From: Isotricha intestinalis
Taxonomy: Eukaryota; Ciliophora; Litostomatea; Vestibuliferida; Isotrichidae
Assembly (NCBI GenBank): GCA_023807065.1
Contig: JAJJLU010003466.1
Coordinates: 1 to 64,000 of the forward strand
Reading direction: 5' to 3'
DNA length: 64,000 nt
Below are positions 1-9,797 of the stretch, piece by piece. A program made the translations under genes and the position numbers. The notes below the pieces were generated by a model. That model was given only the letters and a program-made list of their open reading frames with translations. It was not told the origin of the DNA and made no database searches. Numbering within the stretch: position 1 is the stretch's first letter; each line of letters begins with the position of its first letter.

Positions 1-247
1 TTTTAATTATTATATCATTGAAAAAAGAAGGTATTTCTATTTCATCAATTGAAGGAATTTTATCTTTTTTATTTTCTAAATCAATTGTAGAATCAAAAGT
101 ATAATCAGATTGTTCAACTTCTTTTCCAATTTTTTTAACTTTATCTATATAAAAAATTGGACATTTTAAACTTTTACATTTATTTACTTTTTTACATAAA
201 AAAATCTTTTCTTTATTTATATTTCCCAAATCATTTCTGGAATTCAT
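1..247 (-). CDS. Unrecognised protein, N-terminal part only (cut by window edge)
   Basis: An open frame starts at an ATG at 247 and runs leftwards off the window with no stop, giving about 82 residues. It begins MNSRNDLGNINKEKIF and then holds a short cysteine-containing stretch, CKKVNKCKSLKC, followed by an acidic, Ser/Thr-containing segment. The Cys spacing does not match a zinc finger I can name. A long spacer lies upstream, so the start is reasonable, but an intron or earlier start cannot be excluded. No function is proposed. Confidence 0.55.
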   Translation of the reverse strand, partial: MNSRNDLGNINKEKIFLCKKVNKCKSLKCPIFYIDKVKKIGKEVEQSDYTFDSTIDLENKKDKIPSIDEIEIPSFFNDIIIK

Positions 248-783
248 TTTAATTGATTATATTATTTTGAAAACAAAAAAAAATAATTAGTTTCATAAAG
301 AAATTTAATAGGTAATTGAAGTTTCAAAAATGTTTTTTTGAAATATTTTGATTATCTCTCTTACGATGTAAATGAAAAATATAATTAAAATCTTTAATAA
401 TAAACCTTTAGAAAAATTAAGATCTAAAGATTTATTTTTAATTAATAATTTTATATTAATTGCTAAACTTAATCATTTTTTTAATTTAAGTATTATACTG
501 TTTGTAAACCTATTTGAAATATAAGATAAAATTTATAAATATTTGTTTTTTTAAAAGATATTCCTTGGTAATATACTTTTATTATATGAATTTCTTTTAG
601 ATTAAAGAAATTTATATTTGAAAATTAAAAGAGGTTATAATAAACTGGTTTGAGTTCTATTTTTAAAATTAAAAAAAATATTGTTTCAAACAGAAAATAA
701 TATCATTTAATCCTTTAATATATAAGAAATGAATTAAAAATAGATTTTTTTGGGGTGTTTATAATTCATTTAAATATTATTTT
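248..783. other. Intergenic spacer, no supported gene
   Basis: This spacer separates two leftward genes. It is A/T-rich with many stops in all frames. The only open stretch is a 50-codon plus-strand frame at 372-524, hydrophobic and without a recognisable motif, which is expected by chance in such sequence. I see no RNA gene or repeat. Confidence 0.5.
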
Positions 784-1392
784 TTAATGAGTTTTAATCC
801 ATTCTTCAAGTGAAGTACGAGTCATTCCTTTTAAACCATCTAAATCATAATTACTTTTTTGAAAATATACATCTAAATTTTTTAGTTGTTCAATAAAACC
901 AGAATTAGGATAAACAATCCATCTATGATGTCTGACATATTTAAAAACTTCATCAAATCCTTTTTTTTCTTTATACATTAAATATGCAATAACATTTGAA
1001 GCGGAACGACTTTTCCCAACTCTACAATGAACAAAAACATTTCCTGATGCAGAATCAATAAATTGAATAGAATCATAAAAATATCTTACAATATCTTCTT
1101 CAGGAACATCATATAAATCTAATAATTTATATTCAAAATCATCTGGATAATAAGCTTTTAATTGTATAGCACAACATAAAACATGTGAAATATTATCATA
1201 TTTTAATTCCCATTTATCCCAAGCATTTAATACACTTCCTAAATATATTTTATCTGTTATCTTTGAAGCAAAAGGAAAAAATCCTACTCTTTCTGAATAT
1301 TCATCATCTGATTCATCTATTAATAAATCATTTATTGGGTTTTGATATGATAATACTATTAAAGATAAAATCAATAATGTTTTTAGTTCCAT
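784..1392 (-). CDS. Dual-specificity protein phosphatase, possibly secreted or membrane-targeted
   Basis: The 202-residue protein carries the dual-specificity phosphatase signature VHCRVGKSRSAS. Cys123 is the expected nucleophile and Arg129 the phosphate-binding arginine. Asp95, in YDVPEEDIVRYF, is the likely general acid, and AYLMY follows the loop as usual in the family. The fold starts near residue 44 (ITDKIYLGSV), so this is essentially one catalytic domain. The first 16 residues, MELKTLLILSLIVLSY, look like a signal peptide or anchor, which is unusual for a phosphatase expected in the cytosol. I looked for a short intron that would remove this hydrophobic start and found none that keeps the frame. 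Substrate is unknown. Confidence 0.85.
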   Translation of the reverse strand: MELKTLLILSLIVLSYQNPINDLLIDESDDEYSERVGFFPFASKITDKIYLGSVLNAWDKWELKYDNISHVLCCAIQLKAYYPDDFEYKLLDLYDVPEEDIVRYFYDSIQFIDSASGNVFVHCRVGKSRSASNVIAYLMYKEKKGFDEVFKYVRHHRWIVYPNSGFIEQLKNLDVYFQKSNYDLDGLKGMTRTSLEEWIKTH

Positions 1393-1783
1393 TGATTATT
1401 TATTAATAAATAATTTTTTACTTATAAAGATTTTTTTTGTTAAGGATTAGAATATCATAAAATTTATAAAAATAAGAAATAAATATGTAATATTAGAAAA
1501 ATGTCCAATAAAAATTTACTTCTGTTCTTTTTTTATAATTAATATTTCTGGATATCCTCAAGGAGAAGAACAAATGGTTTATTTTATAAATTCTTTAAAT
1601 TTTAAAACAAAAACATTTAATAAAAAAACAAAAATTAAATTAGAAATTTCTTTATATATATGAAATATAAAATAAATAATTATAATTCAAAAAGTCAAAT
1701 ATAATAAGAAAGAAATTTATTCTAATTCATTTTTAATTATTTTTCTTTACTCTAAGAAATATAAAGTATATATTATATAAATA
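1393..1783. other. Intergenic region with coding-like scraps
   Basis: No intact gene is visible. On the plus strand around 1530-1665 a short frame reads like coding sequence (SGYPQGEEQMVYFIN, then a Lys/Thr-rich run) but has no proper start and soon meets stops. Because a POP1 fragment lies directly to the right, this may be more decayed sequence. The parent gene is not recognisable. Confidence 0.35.
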
Positions 1784-2045
1784 TTATATTGGGACATACA
1801 AATTAAATTTGAATAATGCATTCCTAGATTCATATAAGTTATTAAATGGATTTATAAGAGACAATATTTTGTCTAAATTATTCCAAATATATTTTTTACA
1901 TGTTAAAGTCCCAGGAAAATCTTTTGGAAAATTTAATTGATTATATTGTGTCATATATCTTTCTAAATCTTTCATTCCTATTCCTTTTGTATTTAAATAA
2001 ACAAATCTTCTAAATAAATCAATTAAAGTATAATCTGTTTTTTTA
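1784..2045 (-). pseudogene. Inverted fragment of the POP1 gene
   Basis: The minus strand at 1885-2020 matches the intact POP1 gene at 3646-3781 over about 136 bases with only four differences by direct reading. It encodes the POPLD core, including DLFRRFVYLNT and MKDLERYMTQYNQLNF. Similarity stops abruptly at both ends, and the flanks (to 1784 and to about 2160) read into unrelated coding-like sequence with stops. With no full gene around it, this is a partial, inverted duplicate rather than a working copy. It lies about 1.6 kb from its source, so the two copies form an inverted repeat. Confidence 0.8.
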
Positions 2046-2190
2046 CATTTTCTAAAATATCATTTATTTGATTGATTTTTCTCTATATCTGAAATGATTT
2101 TAAGAATTTATAATTATTCCTTCTAATCCACTTAAATCATTTTCAATATTCCATTTTAATTTTTTAATTTATTGTATTTATTTAATTGAA

Positions 2191-4596
2191 ATGAAAAATA
2201 AAAATTTATTGAAACATAAAAGAAACAGACAATATGAAGAAATTACAAAAGAATTTTCAGAAGCAGGTTTAAATTTATCAGAAATAAAAATAGAAGATTT
2301 TGCAGAAAGCAGAAAAAAAGAAATATTTAAATTCCAAGAAATTTTAAATAATAAATTTTCAACAAAAAGTGGTCATCAACTATTACCAAAACATATGAGA
2401 AGAAGGCAAATGTCACATAATCCTTTTAGAATTCCAAGAAAAAACAGATTAAGTAATTTAACAGTTAATGTAAAGTCAAAATGTATTAAACATAAAAGAA
2501 AATTAAAAAATTTAAAAAAATCATATATCAGAAGATCAATTAATAAAAATTGGTTAGAAAATCATTTATGGTTATCTAAAAGATTTGTAATGAAAAAATT
2601 ATTAAATGGTTATACAATTCCATATAAAAGAAGAGATAAAGGATATAGAGCTTGTTATAAATATTGGGAATATGAATCAATTATAAGTGATATTTCTTAT
2701 TATGATTATTTTATTATTAAATGTCAAAATATTGAAAATTTTTTAAATGATATTATAGAAAATCATATCATTGAATTAAATATGAAATTTAATAAAGAAT
2801 TTAAATGCTATGATGTTAATATTTATGATAAAGGTAATTTAATTGGACCAGTTAAAATTTGGTTTTATCAAAATAATGTTTTTTTTATGAATATTTCTTT
2901 TATTTCTCAAGAAATTAAAAATATGTTAAGTAATTTTAATGGAATTGAATTCAAATTCACACATTATTTAAATGCTTTCATCATTTCTGGTAAAAAATCT
3001 TTGGAAAAAATATTCAATATATTTAAAAGTTGTGAAAATGAAAATGTTAAATATAAAATTTTATCAAATAAATATATATTTAAAGATTATTTTGAAAAAT
3101 GTGAAAATGGTTATATGGAAGTTTTTAAATTAAATCAACCAACAAGTCATTTTAGAATGAATGAATTGATTTTTAGAAATTGTTTAAAAGATCAAGAAAA
3201 TTTGAATGATGATGATAATGAAATTTCATATACAAATAAAAATATATTTATTGAAGATTTTTTAAAAATTTTTATTGAACATTCTAAAATTCCAACTGAT
3301 GAATTATTAACTTCAACTGATAAATCTTTAATTGAATTCAATCATATTACTGAAAGAACAACTTATATGCATAGAAAAAAAGTTGATTTAAATAAATTAA
3401 ATTCAAAACTATCTGAATCAATTAAGAATAAGAAAAATAAAGAAAATAAAATAGAATTAATACAAACTAAAAAAGATTACTCAAAAAATAAAAACACAAT
3501 TAATTTAAAATCAAAAGATATGACAAGTAATTCAGAAAAACAAGTTTTTTTTTGTGTGATTAAAAAAAATATATATTATAAAGAAGGAAATGATATAAAA
3601 TATAAAGAATTATATATAATATTATTTGAAAGAGGTTTTTGTAGTGATTTATTTAGAAGATTTGTTTATTTAAACACAAAAGCAATAGGAATGAAAGATT
3701 TAGAAAGATATATGACACAATATAATCAATTAAATTTCCCAAAAGATTTTCCTGGGACTTTAACATATAAAAAATATATTTTAGATAAAGCAAAAAGAAC
3801 TATATCAAAATATTTTAAAAAACCTCCTAGTAAAAGAGTTAATTATCAAAGCATTTTAAATCCTTCTCCTTTTTATCCTTCTTGGAATTATATTAATAAT
3901 CAAAATATAGTTAAAAGTTTAGATTATAATTTTAATAATATAATTTCTATTCCTTCTATTAATTGTTTATCAAATATTGAAAAATTAAAGAAAATAATTA
4001 AAATAACAAATAAAAATGATAATAATATAATATTACTTTGTATTAATTTTAGTGTTGTTGAAAGAGGAGTTCCCAAATTTAATGATTTACTTTGTCTTCC
4101 AAATGAAGATGATATAGATTTATATATTAAATTTAAACAAAATAAAAATATATTAAATAACAATTTATTTGGAGAAATACAAGAAAATGATTTAATTATG
4201 GATTTAAATACTTTTGAAAATATTCATCATAATTTTCATCTTGAAGAAAAAATAAATTCAAGTATTAAACAAGATAAAAATAAAAATTTTAATATTGAAT
4301 TATTATCTATTTTAGATTATTATAATTCTGATTGTACTAAAATAATTGAGAATAAAATAATAAATTCAGATTTAACAATAAATATAAATACAAATACATC
4401 AAGAAAAATAATAGGTTTTGTTACAACTGGTTTATATGATTATTCAATAAATAAAGGAAAAGGAATTGGATATATTCAACTTAATCAATATGAACAATTA
4501 ATAAATTTAAAGAAAAAATTTAATTTAACTTTTATTCCTTTATTAATCAGAGGAAAAAATTCTAAAATTTATTATTTATCCCAAATAGATACTTAA
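2191..4596 (+). CDS. POP1: Ribonuclease P/MRP subunit POP1
   Basis: This 801-residue protein is the large protein subunit shared by RNase P (tRNA 5' maturation) and RNase MRP (rRNA processing) and should act in the nucleus and nucleolus. The N-terminal POP1 signature is clear at about residues 65-84, LPKHMRRRQMSHNPFRIPRK, followed by WLSKRFVMKK and RRDKGYRACYKYW, matching the conserved WHAKRF...HRACYR blocks. The POPLD domain follows near residues 480-540 (GFCSDLFRRFVYLN...FPKDFPGTL). The C-terminal block IIGFVTTGLYDYSINKGKGIG matches the conserved end of the family. The Lys/Asn-rich insertion in the middle is lineage padding. An inverted fragment of this gene lies just upstream. Confidence 0.92.
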   Translation: MKNKNLLKHKRNRQYEEITKEFSEAGLNLSEIKIEDFAESRKKEIFKFQEILNNKFSTKSGHQLLPKHMRRRQMSHNPFRIPRKNRLSNLTVNVKSKCIKHKRKLKNLKKSYIRRSINKNWLENHLWLSKRFVMKKLLNGYTIPYKRRDKGYRACYKYWEYESIISDISYYDYFIIKCQNIENFLNDIIENHIIELNMKFNKEFKCYDVNIYDKGNLIGPVKIWFYQNNVFFMNISFISQEIKNMLSNFNGIEFKFTHYLNAFIISGKKSLEKIFNIFKSCENENVKYKILSNKYIFKDYFEKCENGYMEVFKLNQPTSHFRMNELIFRNCLKDQENLNDDDNEISYTNKNIFIEDFLKIFIEHSKIPTDELLTSTDKSLIEFNHITERTTYMHRKKVDLNKLNSKLSESIKNKKNKENKIELIQTKKDYSKNKNTINLKSKDMTSNSEKQVFFCVIKKNIYYKEGNDIKYKELYIILFERGFCSDLFRRFVYLNTKAIGMKDLERYMTQYNQLNFPKDFPGTLTYKKYILDKAKRTISKYFKKPPSKRVNYQSILNPSPFYPSWNYINNQNIVKSLDYNFNNIISIPSINCLSNIEKLKKIIKITNKNDNNIILLCINFSVVERGVPKFNDLLCLPNEDDIDLYIKFKQNKNILNNNLFGEIQENDLIMDLNTFENIHHNFHLEEKINSSIKQDKNKNFNIELLSILDYYNSDCTKIIENKIINSDLTININTNTSRKIIGFVTTGLYDYSINKGKGIGYIQLNQYEQLINLKKKFNLTFIPLLIRGKNSKIYYLSQIDT

Positions 4597-5166
4597 AAAT
4601 TCTTTATTTTAAAAAAATAAATTTTAATTTAATTTAGTAATAATTATTTTAATATTAACTCATTATTATTTTATTTGTTGTTTTTAATATTTTCATTTTT
4701 CTAATATTTATTTATACTTTAATAACTTTAATTTTCGTTTTTTATTACAATATTTTCTTCAAACATTTTTGCTCTTTGAAGAATATTATCTGAAGGATTT
4801 ATTAAAGAAGCTTTTTCGAATTTTATTTTTTTATTTTCTATTATAGTATTCTATTTTTTTATTAACAATTTTTTTTTTCTTCACTCATTTCTGGATTTTT
4901 CTTTTATGTTTAAAACTATTTTTTCAAATTTTGGTTTTGTTATTTCTTCTTTTTCATTTTTATCTTCTTCATATTTATACTATTTCTTTTTTACTTAATA
5001 TTTCATTTAAAATTTCATTTTCTTTTATTTCTATTAAAGTATCATATTGTATATTATTTGAAGCTGCTTTTCTTATTGATAGTTTTTTTGAATTTTCTCC
5101 ACTATTTCTTATTTCTTTAATTTTTTTTCTTTATATTTTTCTAAGTTGTCTAGTTTTTCTGCCATA
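4597..5166 (-). pseudogene. Frameshifted remnant of a charged protein gene
   Basis: The minus strand from an ATG at 5164 reads MAEKLDNLEKYKEKK and then breaks. Coding-like sequence continues in shifted frames as RNSGENSKKLSIRKAASN, then EEDKNEKEEITKPKFEKIV, then KASLINPSDNILQRAKMFEE, ending at a stop near 4735. At least three breaks fall near runs of A, and none looks like a GTAA...TAG intron. The product would have been a small, highly charged, probably helical protein. Either the gene is decayed or the homopolymer lengths are sequencing errors, which would restore an ordinary gene. Bases 4597-4734 show nothing. Confidence 0.5.
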
Positions 5167-5248
5167 ATATTTTTTTTTTATTATTTTATTTTTATTTAAT
5201 AATTAACTTTTGGAATGAATTTAATATTTAATTATATTAATGTTAAAT

Positions 5249-6826
5249 TTAAATATTATTGTTTTGCTTTTGATATTCTTCAATTATTTCTTGTTCAGTA
5301 ATTTCTTCCATTTCTTTTGTTTCATCCAATTGAAATTGATTAATTGCACATTCTGATAAATTGACATGAAAAGTTGCAAAATTATTTATGATATCTTTTG
5401 TAAAGGCTTTAACCATTTTTCTATTCTGAATTCCATTTAAATTTTTTAACCTCTCATATTCATCAATTAAACTATTTAAATAAAATGCAAATAAATTTTT
5501 TTCAATTAAAACTTTCTTTGTTTCATTAGGTAACATTAAAGGAAAAGCCATTTCTTTATTTTTTAATAATAATACATTATCAACATTTTTATTTTCAAGT
5601 TCCCAATTTTGAATATTTCCACTTTGAAATAAATTATTTTTTTTATATATTAAATTTTCACAATTTTTTGTAAAAATATTTCTATAACTTTCAACTTTAG
5701 TTACTAAGTTTTCAAGTGATTTATATTCATTTTTTATATATCTAAAATGTTCTCTTATTTTTATGTTTAAAATTGAAGATGTTTTTTTTTCTATATCACT
5801 CCAATCACTCATTAATTTACTTAAAGCATAAAAAGAATCTATTGTATTTTGATTATCTACATATTTTTCACTTATTTTTCCAATATTATTCCAAATTTCA
5901 GAAATATTTTTCATTTGATCACTTAAACTATTTATTGTATTGATTAAAGTTTTATAAGCTTTTGTTATATTAGATAATCCTATTTGATAACTTAAACAAT
6001 TTTCTTTTATATTGTTAAAATATTGTTCCTTTTCATTTGAATAAGAAACGTTAGCTTCTCCATTTAAAGTTTTATGATCATTAATAAATTGAGGTGATCG
6101 ATATTTATTATATTCTAATTTTTTCTGATAAAAATCTTCTTCTTTATTAATTGAAAGAAAATCATAAAAAATTTGACTGTTTCTTAACATAGGATGGATA
6201 GAAATTCCATTTAAAAATTTTTCTAAAGCTCTTAATCTTTTACTAATGAATTCTTCATTAAATCTGGAAGTATAATTTTTTTTTGGCATTGGTGGAATAA
6301 CCATATTAGGATATATTATACTTAAAATATTTCTTAACCATTCAAAATCACTATATCTTTTTCTTACTTTTAAATCAAATGGTATTGTATTTATTGAGTA
6401 AGTTACATAAGATCTTGAAAAAAATCCTCCTTCAACAACTAAAGGATATCCTAAGTTTATTTTTATTTTATTAACATTTGTAATTTGAGTTTTGTCATTT
6501 AATTTACATATTATTATTTCATTTGAATCATTTTCATTTATTGAATTTTGATTAATATTTTCAGGGATATTATTTTCTATATTATTTTCAATTTCTTTTT
6601 CAATTTCTTTTTCATTATTATTTATTTGTTCGAGGCTTTTATTTGATTTGTGATTTGAAGTAAATTCTTCTACTACTAATTTTAATTCTTGAAAATTCCA
6701 TAAATTTAAATCTACTCCTTCTTCTCCTTTTTTTTCTTGTAAATATGATAAAAATTCATCTGCATCATAACCGTTTTCAAGTATATTTGTCCTTAAATAT
6801 TCTTGTTTTTCTTCTATACTTTCCAT
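5249..6826 (-). CDS. Sorting nexin-like protein with PX domain and coiled-coil (BAR-like) tail
   Basis: The 525-residue protein has a PX domain at about residues 122-226. Its RKRYSDFEWL (155-164) contains the phosphoinositide-binding RRYSDF-type motif, followed by the proline loop IPPMPKK and the helix SKRLRALEKFL. PX domains of this kind bind PI3P on endosomes. The remaining ~300 residues are predicted helical with heptad-like spacing, as in SNX-BAR proteins that shape endosomal tubules. A short conserved-looking block at residues 20-55 (DEFLSYLQEKK...WNFQELKLVVEEF) and an acidic Asn/Glu linker precede the PX domain. The exact subfamily (SNX1/2, SNX4 or SNX7-like) cannot be settled by eye. 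Confidence 0.82.
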   Translation of the reverse strand: MESIEEKQEYLRTNILENGYDADEFLSYLQEKKGEEGVDLNLWNFQELKLVVEEFTSNHKSNKSLEQINNNEKEIEKEIENNIENNIPENINQNSINENDSNEIIICKLNDKTQITNVNKIKINLGYPLVVEGGFFSRSYVTYSINTIPFDLKVRKRYSDFEWLRNILSIIYPNMVIPPMPKKNYTSRFNEEFISKRLRALEKFLNGISIHPMLRNSQIFYDFLSINKEEDFYQKKLEYNKYRSPQFINDHKTLNGEANVSYSNEKEQYFNNIKENCLSYQIGLSNITKAYKTLINTINSLSDQMKNISEIWNNIGKISEKYVDNQNTIDSFYALSKLMSDWSDIEKKTSSILNIKIREHFRYIKNEYKSLENLVTKVESYRNIFTKNCENLIYKKNNLFQSGNIQNWELENKNVDNVLLLKNKEMAFPLMLPNETKKVLIEKNLFAFYLNSLIDEYERLKNLNGIQNRKMVKAFTKDIINNFATFHVNLSECAINQFQLDETKEMEEITEQEIIEEYQKQNNNI

Positions 6827-6894
6827 AAATGAAAAAATAAAAATAATTAAAAAAAAATATTATTTTAATATAAAAAAATAAATTTATAATAAAT

Positions 6895-8124
6895 CTATTT
6901 ATCATAATTAAATAAAAATTTACAAGAATTATTACCAATCAACTCACTACTGAAATTTTTAGATAAATCATGTTGACTTCCATTATTTTTATTTACAGAA
7001 GAATTAGCAGTACTTGAATTTTTTAATTTTCCATTAACCCAAACTCCTTTAATAACTTTATTATTTTTAATATAAATTCCATTACCATGTTGTTTTCCAT
7101 TATACCAATTTCCTTCATAAATTTTATTTTCATCCCAAACATATTTACCAAATCCATTTCTTAATCCTTTATGAAATTCTCCTTCATAATAAGAACCATC
7201 TAAATAAGTAAATTTACCTTTACCTTCAATTCCTCCATTTTCCCAATTTCCATTATAATTTCTTCCTTCTTTCCAATAATATATTCCTTTACCATTGAAT
7301 TTATCATTTAATATTTCTCCTTCATAATATGAGCCATCATTCCAAGTTAATTTACCTTTTATTTTATTATTATTTTTAAATAAACCTTTAAAATTGGAAT
7401 TATCAATATAAATTTCTTCTCCTTCACCTTCTTTTTTATCATTTAACCAATTTCCAATATATATATTTCCATTTGAATGAACAAATATGCCTTTTCCGTT
7501 TGCAGAACCATTTATAAAATTTCCTAAATAATAATCACCATTTGACATAAAGTATCTTCCTTCTCCATTTAATTTATTATTTGAAAATATTCCTTCTAAT
7601 TTTGAACCATCTTCTTTATATAATATTCCATATCCTGATAAATTTCTATATATATCAAATGAACCAATATATATGTCTTTGTTTATTTGTTTATTTATAT
7701 ATGTTGGTGGAGATTTGAATTTATATATAAATTTTGTATTTGGGTTATTAAGGTATTTTCCATATTTTTTTTCTGCTATTTTTGATAATTTTTCACCTTT
7801 ATGATTTAATATTATATTATTGAATTCTTGGTCATCTAATTTATTTATTTCTTGTTGATATTGAAATATATTTGAATAAAAAAGAAATTGTTTTTGTAAT
7901 TTAGAACGAAATATAATTCCCTTTATTATTGATTGAATTTTTACTATTTTACTTATATTTCTTATATAAAATATTTCTTTTTGACTAGCTTCTTTATAAT
8001 TATATATTTTAGAATATCTAGGAGTACTTTTAAGAGCTTTAATTTTTTTATTGTTTTCTTCTTTTTGAGCAATTTTAATTTGAGCTTTTTCATTTGGTTG
8101 ACAACAATTTAAATTATTGCCCAT
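6895..8124 (-). CDS. MORN-repeat protein with IQ motif and N-myristoylation-type start
   Basis: About nine MORN repeats fill the second half of the protein (for example YYEGEILNDKFNGKGIYYWK and YYEGEFHKGLRNGFGKYVW), ending in a partial tenth. A likely calmodulin-binding IQ motif, IVKIQSIIKGIIFRSK, lies near the N-terminus. The frame is open from an earlier ATG at 8151, but I choose the ATG at 8124. It gives MGNNLNCC, a Gly2 myristoylation motif followed by palmitoylatable cysteines, whereas the upstream extension MLNLILNIF would mask it. MORN proteins with lipid anchors usually sit on cortical or ciliary-base membranes; that location is inference. Length from this start is 409 residues, and the stop is TAG. 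Confidence 0.85.
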   Translation of the reverse strand: MGNNLNCCQPNEKAQIKIAQKEENNKKIKALKSTPRYSKIYNYKEASQKEIFYIRNISKIVKIQSIIKGIIFRSKLQKQFLFYSNIFQYQQEINKLDDQEFNNIILNHKGEKLSKIAEKKYGKYLNNPNTKFIYKFKSPPTYINKQINKDIYIGSFDIYRNLSGYGILYKEDGSKLEGIFSNNKLNGEGRYFMSNGDYYLGNFINGSANGKGIFVHSNGNIYIGNWLNDKKEGEGEEIYIDNSNFKGLFKNNNKIKGKLTWNDGSYYEGEILNDKFNGKGIYYWKEGRNYNGNWENGGIEGKGKFTYLDGSYYEGEFHKGLRNGFGKYVWDENKIYEGNWYNGKQHGNGIYIKNNKVIKGVWVNGKLKNSSTANSSVNKNNGSQHDLSKNFSSELIGNNSCKFLFNYDK

Positions 8125-8285
8125 AAATATATTTAAAATTAAATTTAACATAATTAATTAATAATATTATTTATAATACATTTTAATAATTATATGTATA
8201 TTCAATTATTAAAAGTGAAACTGTCAATTTATTATTTTTATTTCAATTTAAATAAAAAAAACGACATTTAGATTTAAATAAAATA

Positions 8286-9623
8286 ATGAAAAATAATTCG
8301 AATAGTGAACATAAAAAAAATATAAAAAGTGGAAATTTAAAAGAAGAAATAAATGTATTTACTTGTCCAAAATGTAAATTACTTTTTAATAATTTCAAAA
8401 AAATGCCTATAAATTTACCATGTGGACATGTAATTTGTAAAGAATGTATAAAAGATAATATATGTCCAATTGATAATATATATTTTAATTCAAATATTTC
8501 AAATCTTCCAATTTGTCAAACAATACTTCAATATCTTCCCTCTCAAAATTTGAAAAAATTTTTATGTAAATGTGAAGAACATAAAAAAATTAAATTTATA
8601 TGTGAATATGATAATGAATGTTTTTGTTCTGAATGTTGTAAAAAACATATGAATGAACCTCATAAAGTTTTTTCTTTTAATCCTGATACTTCTTGTTTGG
8701 TCAATGAATTAAATAATATTTTAAATAACACTGAAAATAGAATATATGATTTAAATGAGAATATAAATTATATTAGTGATTTGAAAATAAAATTAAATGA
8801 AGTTACACAAGATCAAATAAAAGAATTGAATTTAAATTATAATAATTTAATTAGTGAATTATTGAAACATAAAAATTTTTTAGAAGAAAGAATAAAAGAA
8901 ATATATAATAGTCAAATTGGAATTATGAAAAATTGTAAGGAAAATATAATAAAACAGAAAGAAAATTTACATTTAATTACAAATAAAATAAACAATATAT
9001 TAAACTATATTGAAGAAGATAATGAAATATATTATGATAAATGTATAAAAGAAAAAAATGAAATAATCAAAAATTGGGAGAATTTTTTGAAAAATTCTGC
9101 AACTTTATCAACTAAATTATATCATAGTGATTTATTTAGATATCCTTTAATAAAATATTCAATAAATGAATCAATACTTAATGAAATAATATCAATAAAA
9201 TCTTCAAATATAAAAGAAAAAAGTAAAACTCAAAATAATTTTTATTCAAGTGAAAGACAAAATAAAAATAAAAATAATTTTAATTATTATACAGATTCTA
9301 CTCATGAAAGAACTACAAAAAATAGTAATCATTCGACAAAAAGAAAAGAAAGTGAACAATCGAATCATAATACTAATAATAATATTAATAATTCTAACAA
9401 TAAAAATAATAAACGTATTTCTTATAATGTTAAAGGAGATTATAAACCAGTTTTAATGAATGATTCTAAAGATAATTATAAATATGTTTCATATGATCTT
9501 AGAAATAAAAGTAATTATAATAATTCAGGTGCTAATTTTTATAAAAATAAAATTATTTGTAATAGTGAAGGAAAAGATAAAAGAATTCCAAATTTTAAAA
9601 ATACATTAAATTTTTCTAAATAG
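8286..9623 (+). CDS. TRIM-like RING and B-box protein
   Basis: This 445-residue protein begins with a C3HC4-type RING finger at about residues 27-63 (CPKC...LPCGHVICKEC...CPID). A B-box follows at about 96-128 (CEEHKKIKFICEYDNECFC...CCKKH), then a long helical coiled coil to about residue 280. This RING/B-box/coiled-coil order is that of TRIM ubiquitin ligases. There is no recognised C-terminal recognition domain. Instead the last ~150 residues are Asn/Ser/Lys-rich and disordered. E3 ligase activity is inferred from the family and the substrate is unknown. The upstream neighbour is divergent with a ~160-bp spacer. Confidence 0.85.
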   Translation: MKNNSNSEHKKNIKSGNLKEEINVFTCPKCKLLFNNFKKMPINLPCGHVICKECIKDNICPIDNIYFNSNISNLPICQTILQYLPSQNLKKFLCKCEEHKKIKFICEYDNECFCSECCKKHMNEPHKVFSFNPDTSCLVNELNNILNNTENRIYDLNENINYISDLKIKLNEVTQDQIKELNLNYNNLISELLKHKNFLEERIKEIYNSQIGIMKNCKENIIKQKENLHLITNKINNILNYIEEDNEIYYDKCIKEKNEIIKNWENFLKNSATLSTKLYHSDLFRYPLIKYSINESILNEIISIKSSNIKEKSKTQNNFYSSERQNKNKNNFNYYTDSTHERTTKNSNHSTKRKESEQSNHNTNNNINNSNNKNNKRISYNVKGDYKPVLMNDSKDNYKYVSYDLRNKSNYNNSGANFYKNKIICNSEGKDKRIPNFKNTLNFSK

Positions 9624-9797
9624 GTTAGTATGAAGAATAATATATATATTTTTTTATCAAATAAAGAATTTTAAAAAAATATATATATAGTAAGACTTAT
9701 ATATTATATATTAGAATTTATTTTTTTGAATTATAAATTAATTTCAAAAATTTTAATTTTTGAATTAATAATTTTTTATTTTTTTATACTTGAATAA

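Noticed and set aside
372..524. 50-codon plus-strand open frame
   Set aside because: Short, hydrophobic, no motif, and in a spacer where such frames arise by chance.
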